Origin: Parabacteroides hominis
Lineage (GTDB): Bacteria > Bacteroidota > Bacteroidia > Bacteroidales > Tannerellaceae
Length of the DNA stretch: 64,000 bases
Assembly (NCBI RefSeq): GCF_014287585.1
Contig: NZ_JACOOJ010000024.1
Coordinates: forward strand, 15,072 to 79,071
Reading direction: 5' to 3'
Shown: in pieces, positions 36,196 to 44,111 of the stretch
Layout of the letters: every line of letters starts with the position of its first letter
Position numbering within the stretch: position 1 is the first letter of the stretch
Position numbers and translations under genes: made by a program
The notes under the pieces: model-generated
Databases searched by the model: none
The model's input: the letters and a program-made list of their open reading frames with translations, nothing else
What the model was told of the DNA's origin: nothing

Positions 36196-36514
36196 TACAA
36201 AAAAGTGAAATGCGGAAAGATATAGTGATAGAATTGAGTTACAAGGGTTTTGGTTGAAGTGGCGATAATCCGTGAAGCCATTACAATCCCTGCCGAAGCC
36301 AAATCCTGACGCCGCTACGTTACTTGTTCGTAACCATGCCCGAAAATGCGACAAACGGGTACGAATAGCGAAACAAGGCTCTAAGGAATAGTGAGTTATC
36401 CATAACTCATGCGAAAAATCAGGTTACGGAAAAAGATTGCGCCGTTCCTCCCCGTTTTGCGTACCAACACCGGACTCTTCACCAACTAATTTTGAAACCC
36501 AAAAATTAAGGACA
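36196..36514 (+). other. Non-coding integrase-proximal end of the element
   Basis: About 320 bp between the attachment core and the integrase ATG, without credible genes. In CTnDOT this position holds integrase arm-type and excision-protein sites. Here several GTTAC/GTAAC motifs occur (for example GTTACTTGTTCGTAAC at 36319-36334) and are candidates for such sites; not verifiable from one sequence. Confidence 0.45.
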
Positions 36515-37750
36515 ATGAAGAGTACATTTTCAGTAATCTACTACCTCAAGCGTCAGGTAGTGAAAAAGGACGGGACAGTTCCCGTCATGGGACGCATCAC
36601 GGTGGACGGCAGCCAGACACAGTTCAGCTGCAAACTGACTGTCGATCCGAAACTGTGGGACACCAAAGGTGGACGTGTCACGGGCAGAAGCACGGCGGCA
36701 CTCGAAACGAACCGTATGCTTGACAAGATGCGGGTACGCATCAACAGGCATTATCAGGAAATCATGGAGCGTGACAACTTCGTCACGGCGGAGAAGGTGA
36801 AGAACGCCTTTCTCGGACTGGAACACCGCTACCACACGCTGATGCAGGTGTTCCGCCAGCACAACGAGGACTACGAGAAGCAGGTGGAGGCAGGCATGAA
36901 AGCCAAAGGCACGCTGCTGAAGTACCGCACCGTTTACAAGCACATGCAAGAGTTCCTCGACATCCGCTACCATGTGAAGGACATCGCCCTAAAAGAGCTT
37001 ACCCCGGCTTTCATCTCCGACTTCGAGATGTTCCTGCGCACGGACAAGCACTGCTGCACCAATACCGTGTGGCTGTACGTCTGCCCGTTACGGACGATGG
37101 TATTCATCGCCATCAACAACGAGTGGCTGACGCGCGACCCGTTCCGCGAGTATGAAATCAAGAAGGAGGAAACAACACGCAGTTTCCTGACCAAAGATGA
37201 GATCCGCCTGCTGATGGAGGGGAAACTGAAAAACGCCAAACAGGAATTGTACCGCGACCTCTACCTGTTCTGCGCCTTCACGGGGCTGTCGTTCGCGGAT
37301 ATGCGCAACCTTACGGAAGAGAATATCCGCACCTACTTCGACGAACACGAGTGGATAAACATCAACCGCCAGAAAACGGGCGTGGTGTCCAACATCCGCC
37401 TGCTCGACATCGCCAACCGCATAATCGGCAAATACCGGGGACTGTGCGGGGACGGCAGGATATTTCCCGTTCCGCATTATAACACGTGCCTTGCCGGTAT
37501 CCGTGCCGTCGCCAAGCGTTGCGGCATCACCAAGCATATCACGTGGCATCAGAGCCGCCACACGGCAGCCACGACGATATTCCTCTCCAACGGTGTTCCC
37601 ATCGAAACGGTCAGCTCCATGCTCGGACACAAGAGCATAAAGACGACGCAGATTTACGCAAAGATAACCAAAGAGAAGCTCAATCAGGACATGGAGAACC
37701 TTGCCGCAAGATTGAACGGCGTCGAGGAATTTGCAGGTTGCACCATCTAA
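36515..37750 (+). CDS. int: IntDOT-family tyrosine recombinase (integrase)
   Basis: From ATG 36515 (MKSTFSVIYYLKRQ) the protein has 411 residues, the length of IntDOT. An arm-binding and SAM-like domain precedes the catalytic domain. Serine 259 (TGLSFADMR) replaces the first catalytic arginine, a known hallmark of the IntDOT group; HQSRHTAATTIF supplies the later His/Arg and LGHKSIKTTQIYAK the nucleophile Tyr381. It integrates and, with excision factors, excises the element at GTAnnTTTGC sites, tolerating heterology next to the crossover. Longer in-frame starts upstream lie in the non-coding end and were rejected. Confidence 0.95.
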   Translation: MKSTFSVIYYLKRQVVKKDGTVPVMGRITVDGSQTQFSCKLTVDPKLWDTKGGRVTGRSTAALETNRMLDKMRVRINRHYQEIMERDNFVTAEKVKNAFLGLEHRYHTLMQVFRQHNEDYEKQVEAGMKAKGTLLKYRTVYKHMQEFLDIRYHVKDIALKELTPAFISDFEMFLRTDKHCCTNTVWLYVCPLRTMVFIAINNEWLTRDPFREYEIKKEETTRSFLTKDEIRLLMEGKLKNAKQELYRDLYLFCAFTGLSFADMRNLTEENIRTYFDEHEWININRQKTGVVSNIRLLDIANRIIGKYRGLCGDGRIFPVPHYNTCLAGIRAVAKRCGITKHITWHQSRHTAATTIFLSNGVPIETVSSMLGHKSIKTTQIYAKITKEKLNQDMENLAARLNGVEEFAGCTI

Positions 37751-37761
37751 AAAGAAAAGCC

Positions 37762-38124
37762 ATGAAACGTGACACAATCATCATCGAGGACAAGGCAGTC
37801 AGCGTAACCGGTAACGACGTGTGGATGACCGCCACCGAAATAGCCGGATTGTTCCATACGACCGTCCCGGCAGTGAACGCCGCCATCAGAGCCGTCCGCA
37901 AGTCGGACGTGCTGAACGACTACGAGGTGTGCCGCTACATGCAGCTTGAAAACGGGCTGCACGCGGACGTGTACGCCCTTGAAATCATCATCCCGGTCGC
38001 TTTCAGGGTGAATACCTACAACACCCACCTGTTCCGCACATGGCTGGTGGGAAAGGCACTCTCACAAGAGAAACGGCAGACATACGTGATGTTCATACAG
38101 AACGGAAAAGCCGGGTATTGCTGA
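37762..38124 (+). CDS. RhuM-like small DNA-binding-type protein
   Basis: A 120-residue protein following int by 11 bp. The sequence VWMTATEIAGLFHTTVPAVNAAIRAV (~residues 21-46) is a helix-turn-helix-like segment resembling the N-terminus of RhuM-family proteins, and the rest (ADVYALEIIIPVAFRVN) also fits, but the C-terminal half of full RhuM is absent. A regulator of integration or excision is possible from its place beside int; this is inference. It is followed by a strong hairpin terminator. I use ATG 37762, as the upstream open frame overlaps int. Confidence 0.7.
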   Translation: MKRDTIIIEDKAVSVTGNDVWMTATEIAGLFHTTVPAVNAAIRAVRKSDVLNDYEVCRYMQLENGLHADVYALEIIIPVAFRVNTYNTHLFRTWLVGKALSQEKRQTYVMFIQNGKAGYC

Positions 38125-38145
38125 TTGCACATACCCCATAAGACA

Positions 38146-38190
38146 AGTAAACGGGTAGCACCACAAAAGGTGTCACCCGTTTACTTTTTC
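38146..38190 (+). terminator. Terminator between the int unit and the opposing HTH genes
   Basis: AGTAAACGGGT (38146-38156) pairs with ACCCGTTTACT (38175-38185), extended inside by CACC/GGTG, and is followed by TTTTTC. It stops the int-RhuM transcript and may also serve the convergent gene ending at 38202. Confidence 0.85.
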
Positions 38191-38201
38191 ATGAAACCGC
38201 C

Positions 38202-38507
38202 TCACTCCAGCGGCTTGCGGTAGTTCGCTTCCAGTACCCCGCGCAGCCCCGTTTCCGGGTAAAGCACCTTCCCTCCCAAAAGTATGAAGGGCAACACGCG
38301 GTTGTTGCGGTATTCCTGCAAGGTGCGCCGGCTCACACGGAGCAGTTCCGACACCTCGCCGTCCGTCAGGTAACGTTCCCCGTCCAGCGGAGGACGGTAG
38401 CTTTCCAGAAATGCGGACAGCCATTTCGAGCCTTTGCGCATATCCTGCACCACAGAGGCTATCGGCTCGTCTTCCATCGTAAAAACATCGTTGTTCTCGT
38501 TCATCAT
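38202..38507 (-). CDS. Helix-turn-helix (MerR/excisionase-type) protein
   Basis: A ~101-residue protein starting at one of two adjacent ATGs (38507 or 38504). The C-terminal half is a winged helix of the DNA-binding/excisionase type: LTDGEVSELLRVSRRTLQEYRN followed by the wing residues VLPFILLGGKVLYPE. It lies 31 bp downstream of another HTH gene on the same strand, forming a two-gene unit pointing toward int. Similar small genes in CTnDOT-type elements act as excision or regulatory factors; which role applies here is unknown. Confidence 0.75.
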   Translation of the reverse strand: MMNENNDVFTMEDEPIASVVQDMRKGSKWLSAFLESYRPPLDGERYLTDGEVSELLRVSRRTLQEYRNNRVLPFILLGGKVLYPETGLRGVLEANYRKPLE

Positions 38508-38538
38508 AACTTCGGATTCAGTGGGTGAATAAATCAAA

Positions 38539-38838
38539 TCATCTGCCGTGCGGATAGAGCGTGCCGACAAGCGGTATCAGCCGCTTCACCTCCTCTGGCT
38601 TGTAATAGAACCTGCGGTTTATCTGCGAGTAGCCGATAAGCCGCCTGTCACGCAGCGTCTGCAACGTGCGCGGGCTTATTCTCAACTGCCCGCAGACCTC
38701 CTCGCCCGTGAGCCATCTTTCCATGCGCCCCGTGTCGCTTTTGCGCCTCAGGGCGGCGACCTTCTCCGAGAGTGCGCCGAATGCCGCCACCATCATCTCG
38801 AAAGTCTTTTTCTCGATAGATACTATTTCCATATTCAT
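38539..38838 (-). CDS. Helix-turn-helix (excisionase-type) protein
   Basis: A 99-residue protein (ATG 38838, MNMEIVSIEKKTFEMM). An N-terminal coiled helix (~10-35) is followed by a winged-helix segment WLTGEEVCGQLRISPRTLQT and the strand QINRRFYYKPEEV. It has the same build as its downstream partner and as the two + strand xis-like proteins, so this region holds four related HTH genes in two divergent pairs. A TACCTTTG -7 box on the - strand (38857-38864) sits 18 bp before the start. Confidence 0.78.
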   Translation of the reverse strand: MNMEIVSIEKKTFEMMVAAFGALSEKVAALRRKSDTGRMERWLTGEEVCGQLRISPRTLQTLRDRRLIGYSQINRRFYYKPEEVKRLIPLVGTLYPHGR

Positions 38839-38856
38839 GTCATTTAGAGTTTGCCG

Positions 38857-38864
38857 CAAAGGTA
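38857..38864 (-). promoter_or_regulatory. -7 box for the - strand HTH pair
   Basis: TACCTTTG on the - strand matches TAnnTTTG, 18 bp upstream of the HTH start. No TTTG is found at the normal spacing, so it may be activator dependent. Confidence 0.45.
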
Positions 38865-39039
38865 ACGAAACGGCATACAAGACGTATCGTTTTCCGCTGA
38901 AAGGCTGCCTGTTGCGCCGTTTGACCGGGTTACGGAGCCATCTTCCGCAAAAATCTTACGTGAGTCACGTAGTGAGTTGTTAAAGCCCCTTTTGTTTATT
39001 GCCGAATTTTGTCGCAGAAACAAAAAGAAAGGACTGAAC

Positions 39040-39402
39040 ATGAAAGTGATAACAATGGAAAGTTCCGCCTACAAGGAGATGATGGCGCAGATTGCGAACA
39101 TCGCAGGGTACATCCGCGAGGCAAGGGACGAGAAGAAACGGAAGCGGGAAACCGAAGACAAGCTGCTTGACACGGCACAGGCGGCGAAGATGCTCAACGT
39201 GAGCAAGCGCACCATGCAGCGTATGCGCACCGACCACCGTATCGAGTATGTGGTGGTACGCGGAAGCTGCCGCTACCGCCTTTCCGAGATACTGCGGCTA
39301 TTGGAGGACAACACAGTAAGGAACGAGGAAGGGACAATAGACACCCTGTTCCACAACCACACGCTGCGCACGGGCGGCAAACCAAAAGGAAGGAGGACAT
39401 AG
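39040..39402 (+). CDS. xis2c: Xis2c-like helix-turn-helix excision protein
   Basis: A 120-residue basic HTH protein (ATG 39040, preceded by AGAAAGGA). Residues ~40-80 read LDTAQAAKMLNVSKRTMQRMR, then a wing, and the protein ends in a basic GGKPKGRRT tail. Position and type match Xis2c, the first protein of the CTnDOT excision operon (xis2c-xis2d-orf3-exc), where Xis2c and Xis2d bind attachment DNA and steer IntDOT toward excision. Identity is inferred from gene order rather than alignment. Four bases separate it from xis2d. Confidence 0.75.
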   Translation: MKVITMESSAYKEMMAQIANIAGYIREARDEKKRKRETEDKLLDTAQAAKMLNVSKRTMQRMRTDHRIEYVVVRGSCRYRLSEILRLLEDNTVRNEEGTIDTLFHNHTLRTGGKPKGRRT

Positions 39403-39405
39403 GTC

Positions 39406-39756
39406 ATGGAACTGCTCACACGAAACAACTTCGAGGGCTGGATGCAGAAGCTGATGGAACGGCTCGACCGTCAGGACGAACTGCTGCTGGCGATGAAGGC
39501 TGAGGGGAAACAGCCCACTATCACGGAAAGCATCCGCCTTTTCGACAATCAGGATTTGTGCATGTTGCTCCAGATAAGCAAACGCACCCTCCAACGCTAC
39601 CGCAGCGTAGGCGCATTGCCCTACAAGACGCTGGGCAAGAAGACCTATTACAGCGAGGAGGACGTGCTGACATTCCTTTCCAACCATATCAAGGACTTCA
39701 AAAAGGAAGATATAGCCTTCTACAAGGCTCGTATCCATAATTTCTTTCATAAATAA
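39406..39756 (+). CDS. xis2d: Xis2d-like helix-turn-helix excision protein
   Basis: A 116-residue HTH protein. Residues ~45-75 (FDNQDLCMLLQISKRTLQRYR) form the recognition helix and TLGKKTYYSEEDVLTFL the wing. It occupies the xis2d position of the CTnDOT excision operon; besides excision, Xis2d is reported to activate mob and tra operons. The start at 39406 follows xis2c by 3 bp with an AGGAGGA site upstream, so the two are translationally linked. orf3 follows after 20 bp. Confidence 0.75.
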   Translation: MELLTRNNFEGWMQKLMERLDRQDELLLAMKAEGKQPTITESIRLFDNQDLCMLLQISKRTLQRYRSVGALPYKTLGKKTYYSEEDVLTFLSNHIKDFKKEDIAFYKARIHNFFHK

Positions 39757-39776
39757 CCCATTAAAACATTTTTCAG

Positions 39777-41348
39777 ATGGCAAAGAAAAAAGACGAAAAG
39801 GACGTGCTGGTAGTCCGTGACGAGAAGACAGGCGAGATCAGCGTGGTAGCCGGGCTGAACGCGGACGGCACACCCAAGCGCACCCCCGCAAAAGCGGAGA
39901 ACGCGCAGAGTTTCCTGCAATTCGACCGACATGGCGACGTGCTGGACAACTTCTTCAAGAACTTCTTCCGGCAGTGCAAGGAACCCAGCCGCTTCGGTTT
40001 CTACCGCATTGCGGCAGACCAAGCTGAAAATCTCTTAGAGGTGATGAAGCAACTGCTGAAAGACCCCGAAGCGAACAAGGAGCTGCTCGCCCCTCACAAG
40101 GTGGACACCTCCGACTATGAGAAGAAGGTGCAGGAAGAGATGGCAGCACAACAGACAGAGAAACAAGAACCTCAAAAACAGGAGAACATGGAACAACGGA
40201 AAGAACAGCAACAGGACAAATCCGAACAGATGCAGGGCAAACGTGGCTACCAGCCCATCGACGAGAGTAAAATCAACTGGCAGGAGCTGGAGGACAGATG
40301 GGGCGTAAAGCGGGACAACCTTGAAAAGTCCGGCGACCTTACGAAGATGCTCAACTATGGCAAGTCCGACTTGGTAAAGGTCAAACCGACCTTCGGCGGC
40401 GAATCATTCGAGCTGGACGCCCGCCTCTCCTTCAAGAAGGACGGTGAGGGAAACATCAGCCTCGTGCCGCACTTCATCCGCAAGGAGCAGAAGCTGGATG
40501 AGTACAAGGAACACAAATTCTCCGACAATGACCGGAAGAACCTCCGCGAAACGGGCAATCTCGGTAGGGTCGTGGACATTGTGGACAGGGAAACGGGCGA
40601 GATCATCCCCTCCTACATCAGCATCGACCGCAAGACGAATGAAATCACGGACATTCCGGCAAGCAGGGTGCGCATCCCGGAGCGCATCGGCAAGACGGAA
40701 ATCACCACGCAGGAGCGGGACATGCTCCGCGCCGGACTGCCCGTACGCGACAAGCTCATCGAGCGCAACGACGGCAGAAAGTTCGTCACCACCCTGCAAG
40801 TGAACGTGGAGCAGCGCGGCGTGGAGTTCGTGCCGGGAACCGGCAAGTCGCCCCGTACCGCACAGACACAGGAAACCAAAGGCGACACATCGAAAAGTCA
40901 GGCGCAGGGCGGGGAAAATGCCGCACAGACCAAGAAGGAGCAACGCCGCAACACGTGGACGAACGAGGACGGCAGCATCCGCCCCATCAGCAAATGGAGC
41001 GGCGTGAGCTTCACCGACCAGCAGAAAGCCGACTATGTGGCGGGTAAAGCCGTGAAGCTGGAGAACGTGACCGACAAGCAGGGCTTCCATGCCACGATGT
41101 ATATCAAGTTCAACCCGGAGAAGGGACGCCCGTACCGCTACGACACGAACCCTGACAATGCACAGCAGGTTGCTCCGTCCAACGAGAGCCGCACGCAGGT
41201 GGCGGTGAACAACGATGGCAAGACCAACGAGGCTACAAAGAATCTGAGAGAGCCGTTGCAGAAAGGTCAGACCAACCCGAAGGACGCCCGCCAGCAACAG
41301 CAGCAGGAGAAGCCGCAGAAGAAAACGGGCAAGGGCATGAAAATGTAA
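39777..41348 (+). CDS. Orf3-type DUF3945/DUF4099 protein of the excision operon
   Basis: A 523-residue, very hydrophilic protein. The N-terminal part (QFDRHGDVLDNFFKNFFRQC) is followed by a Gln/Lys/Glu-rich linker (~130-150), a region resembling DUF3945/DUF4099 (SKINWQELEDRWGVKRDNLEK), repeated beta-type segments (SGVSFTDQQKADYVAGKAVKL) and a low-complexity KKTGKGMKM tail. It corresponds to orf3 of the CTnDOT excision operon, which is not essential for excision in the studied element. The fold suggests nucleic-acid or partner binding; no catalytic motif is seen. It lies between xis2d and exc. Confidence 0.8.
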   Translation: MAKKKDEKDVLVVRDEKTGEISVVAGLNADGTPKRTPAKAENAQSFLQFDRHGDVLDNFFKNFFRQCKEPSRFGFYRIAADQAENLLEVMKQLLKDPEANKELLAPHKVDTSDYEKKVQEEMAAQQTEKQEPQKQENMEQRKEQQQDKSEQMQGKRGYQPIDESKINWQELEDRWGVKRDNLEKSGDLTKMLNYGKSDLVKVKPTFGGESFELDARLSFKKDGEGNISLVPHFIRKEQKLDEYKEHKFSDNDRKNLRETGNLGRVVDIVDRETGEIIPSYISIDRKTNEITDIPASRVRIPERIGKTEITTQERDMLRAGLPVRDKLIERNDGRKFVTTLQVNVEQRGVEFVPGTGKSPRTAQTQETKGDTSKSQAQGGENAAQTKKEQRRNTWTNEDGSIRPISKWSGVSFTDQQKADYVAGKAVKLENVTDKQGFHATMYIKFNPEKGRPYRYDTNPDNAQQVAPSNESRTQVAVNNDGKTNEATKNLREPLQKGQTNPKDARQQQQQEKPQKKTGKGMKM

Positions 41349-41408
41349 TCCCGTGTCCGCCACTGAATCCAAAATAAAATCCAAAGTATCAACAAAAAAG
41401 AAGAAGAC

Positions 41409-43496
41409 ATGAAGACAATCATTGCAGAAAAGCCCTCCGTGGCACGTGAAATCGCCCGCATCGTGGGCGCGACAAAGAGAGAGGAAGGATATTTCGAGGG
41501 AGGCGGTTATGCCGTGACATGGGCATTCGGACACCTCGTTCAGCTTGCCATGCCCGACGGCTACGGCGTGCGCGGATTTGTCCGTGACAACCTCCCGATT
41601 ATTCCCGACACATTCACGCTCGTCCCCCGTCAGGTCAGGACGGAGAAAGGTTACAAGCCCGACAGCGGCGTGGTGTCGCAGATAAAAGTCATCAAAAGAC
41701 TGTTCGACACAAGCGAACATATCATCGTGGCGACCGATGCCGGACGCGAGGGAGAGCTTATCTTCCGCTACCTCTACCACTATACGGGTTGCACCACTCC
41801 TTTCGTGCGCCTGTGGATCAGCTCTCTCACCGACAAAGCTATCCGCGAGGGACTGCGGAAACTCGAAGACGGCAGCAAATACGACAACCTCTACCTCGCC
41901 GCCAAAGCGCGGAGCGAATCCGACTGGCTCGTGGGCATCAACGGCACACAGGCGTTATCCATCGCCGCCGGACACGGCACGTATTCCGTGGGGCGGGTGC
42001 AGACACCAACGTTGGCTATGGTATGTGAACGCTACTGGGAGAACCGCCGCTTTACGTCCGAAGCATTCTGGCAGCTCCATATCGCAACGGACGGTTGCGA
42101 CGGCGAAGTCGTGAAATTCTCATCCTCCGAGAAATGGAAAGAGAAAGAACCGGCGATGGAACTATATAATAAGGTAAAGGCGGCAGGTTGCGCCACTGTC
42201 ACGAAAGCCGAGCGCAAGGAGAAGACGGAGGAAACTCCCTTGCTCTACGACCTGACCACGCTCCAGAAAGAAGCCAACGCCAAGCACGGCTTCACGGCGG
42301 AACAGACGCTTGAAATCGCGCAGAAACTCTACGAAAAGAAGTTGATAACCTATCCGAGAACGGGAAGCCGCTACATCCCCGAAGACGTGTTTGCCGAAAT
42401 TCCCAAACTGCTCGCTTTCATCGGCACACAGCCCGAATGGAAAGACAAGGTGCGGGCAAAAGCCGCCCCGACACGCCGCAGCGTGGACGACGGCAAGGTG
42501 ACAGACCACCATGCCCTGCTCGTCACGGGTGAGAAACCGCTCTTCCTCTCCAAAGAGGACAATACCATCTATCAGATGATTGCCGGGCGCATGGTCGAGG
42601 CATTCTCTGAGAAATGCGTCAAGGATGTGACCACTGTCACGGCGGAATGTGCCGGAGTGGAGTTTACCGTAAAAGGCAGCGTCGTGAAGCAAACCGGATG
42701 GCGTGCCGTCTATGGCGAGGAAAAAGAGGAAATTACCATCCCCGGCTGGCAGGAAGGCGACACGCTGACACCGAAAGGCTCGTCCATTACCGAAGGAAAG
42801 ACCAAACCCAAGCCGCTGCATACCGAAGCCACCCTGCTCTCGGCAATGGAAACGGCGGGCAAGGAAATTGAGGACGACGCACTGCGGCAGGCGATGAAGG
42901 ACTGTGGCATCGGTACTCCCGCCACACGCGCCTCCATCATCGAAACGCTTTTCAAGCGCGGTTACATGGAACGCTGCAAGAAGTCGCTTGTTCCCACCGA
43001 AAAAGGACTTGCCCTCAATTCCGTCGTCAAGACGATGCGCATCGCCGATGTTGCCATGACGGGCGAATGGGAAAAGGAGCTGGCGCGTATCGAGCGCGGG
43101 GAACTGTCCGACGACACCTTCCGCAAGGAGATAGAGGCGTACACACGTGAGATAACCTCCGAACTGATCTCGTGCGACAAGCTCTTCGGCAGCCGTGACT
43201 CCGGCTGCGCGTGTCCCAAGTGTGGCACGGGCAGGATGCGGTTCTACGGCAAGGTGGTACGCTGCGACAACACGGAGTGCGGACTGCCCGTGTTCCGGCT
43301 GAAAGCGGGACGCACCCTGTCCGACGATGAAATCAAAGACCTGCTCACCGAAGGGCATACCAAGCTGCTCAAAGGGTTCAAGAGCAAACAGGGCAAGAGT
43401 TTCGATGCTGTTGTCGCCTTTGACGGGGAATATAACACGACTTTTGTGTTCCCGGAGGCTAAAAAGGACAAGAAATTTTCAGGACGGAAGAAATAG
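41409..43496 (+). CDS. exc: Exc: element-encoded type IA topoisomerase
   Basis: A 695-residue topoisomerase III-like protein with Toprim start KTIIAEKPSVAREIARIVG, acidic motif VATDAGREGELIFRYLY, and active-site tyrosine in KKLITYPRTGSRYIPED. One C-terminal zinc ribbon is visible (CACPKCGTGRMRFYGKVVRC). It matches Exc of CTnDOT, required for excision in vivo although topoisomerase activity itself was reported dispensable. It is divergent from the chromosomal topB in this window (different C-terminus), so this is carriage of a second enzyme, not duplication. A terminator follows. Confidence 0.93.
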   Translation: MKTIIAEKPSVAREIARIVGATKREEGYFEGGGYAVTWAFGHLVQLAMPDGYGVRGFVRDNLPIIPDTFTLVPRQVRTEKGYKPDSGVVSQIKVIKRLFDTSEHIIVATDAGREGELIFRYLYHYTGCTTPFVRLWISSLTDKAIREGLRKLEDGSKYDNLYLAAKARSESDWLVGINGTQALSIAAGHGTYSVGRVQTPTLAMVCERYWENRRFTSEAFWQLHIATDGCDGEVVKFSSSEKWKEKEPAMELYNKVKAAGCATVTKAERKEKTEETPLLYDLTTLQKEANAKHGFTAEQTLEIAQKLYEKKLITYPRTGSRYIPEDVFAEIPKLLAFIGTQPEWKDKVRAKAAPTRRSVDDGKVTDHHALLVTGEKPLFLSKEDNTIYQMIAGRMVEAFSEKCVKDVTTVTAECAGVEFTVKGSVVKQTGWRAVYGEEKEEITIPGWQEGDTLTPKGSSITEGKTKPKPLHTEATLLSAMETAGKEIEDDALRQAMKDCGIGTPATRASIIETLFKRGYMERCKKSLVPTEKGLALNSVVKTMRIADVAMTGEWEKELARIERGELSDDTFRKEIEAYTREITSELISCDKLFGSRDSGCACPKCGTGRMRFYGKVVRCDNTECGLPVFRLKAGRTLSDDEIKDLLTEGHTKLLKGFKSKQGKSFDAVVAFDGEYNTTFVFPEAKKDKKFSGRKK

Positions 43497-43556
43497 TATT
43501 AACTTTGCCACTTGTTCAGAGTAATGAATTGTTCTTCGATACCGGATTACACTCAT

Positions 43557-43657
43557 ACTTTGGATTTAGTGGTGGCACTCGGAGGGATACCGAGTGCCTT
43601 TTTCTTCCTTTTTCCAACCGATTATCCCGTTAATTATCAATCCGCTAAATCCAAAGT
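43557..43657 (+). repeat. Long-range inverted repeat flanking the post-exc terminator
   Basis: ACTTTGGATTTAGTGG (43557-43572) is matched on the opposite strand by CCGCTAAATCCAAAGT (43642-43657), 15 of 16 bp, around a terminator. The right arm abuts the next ATG (43659). The right-arm core AAATCCAAAGTA recurs at 41378-41389 upstream of exc. Confidence 0.6.
43574..43603 (+). terminator. Rho-independent terminator after exc
   Basis: GGCACTCGG - AGGGATA - CCGAGTGCC followed by TTTTTCTTCC: perfect 9-bp stem and T-tract, ending the excision operon. Confidence 0.9.
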
Positions 43658-43658
43658 A

Positions 43659-44111
43659 ATGAACAACAAGAAGAAAAACGAGGGTCAGACCGACTTTTCC
43701 TATTACGGTCTGTACCTGCTGGACTATCTCCGCACGAACAAGTTTGAACAGGCTGACGACACCGCTTTCATACGGGAACGGGCCGACCGTGCCGCCGAAA
43801 CGTATGAGAGGGCACGGCTTGAAGGCTATCCCGCCGATGGTGCGCAGGAACTGGCGATGGACACGCTGCTGCGCGGGCTGCATTATTCCCGTTACGCCAT
43901 CCTCCGCGAAGTCGTGGAAAACGAGTTTGCCGATGAAGTGCCGGAAGAGAAGCGTGAAGCCTTTGTCCTGAAACTGCTGCCGCTTGTCGGCAACGTGTTC
44001 TCCGTCTATGACCTCTCGGATGACAATTTCGCCCTGTCTTCCGATTACGACCTGCTCTACACGGAGCTGACGGGAGCAACCGTCCTTTACTTAGACGAAT
44101 ATGGCGTTTAA
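43659..44111 (+). CDS. DUF1896-family protein
   Basis: A 150-residue acidic protein (ATG 43659). The sequence [22 protein letters not shown] with the later [24 protein letters not shown] is characteristic of DUF1896, small proteins found next to the large methylase-helicase in Bacteroidota conjugative elements. Function unknown. It overlaps the start of that gene by 11 bp, which implies translational coupling and a possible partner role. Its start codon lies directly after one arm of the inverted repeat described above. Confidence 0.85.
   Translation: MNNKKKNEGQTDFSYYGLYLLDYLRTNKFEQADDTAFIRERADRAAETYERARLEGYPADGAQELAMDTLLRGLHYSRYAILREVVENEFADEVPEEKREAFVLKLLPLVGNVFSVYDLSDDNFALSSDYDLLYTELTGATVLYLDEYGV

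Noticed and set aside
36437..36514. N-terminal extension of the integrase by 26 codons
   Set aside because: The extension lies in non-coding end DNA, and the ATG at 36515 gives exactly the IntDOT length and residue numbering.
41409..43496. exc as a recent duplicate of the chromosomal topB
   Set aside because: The two differ in C-terminal zinc region and linker and throughout the sequence; exc sits in its normal CTnDOT position.
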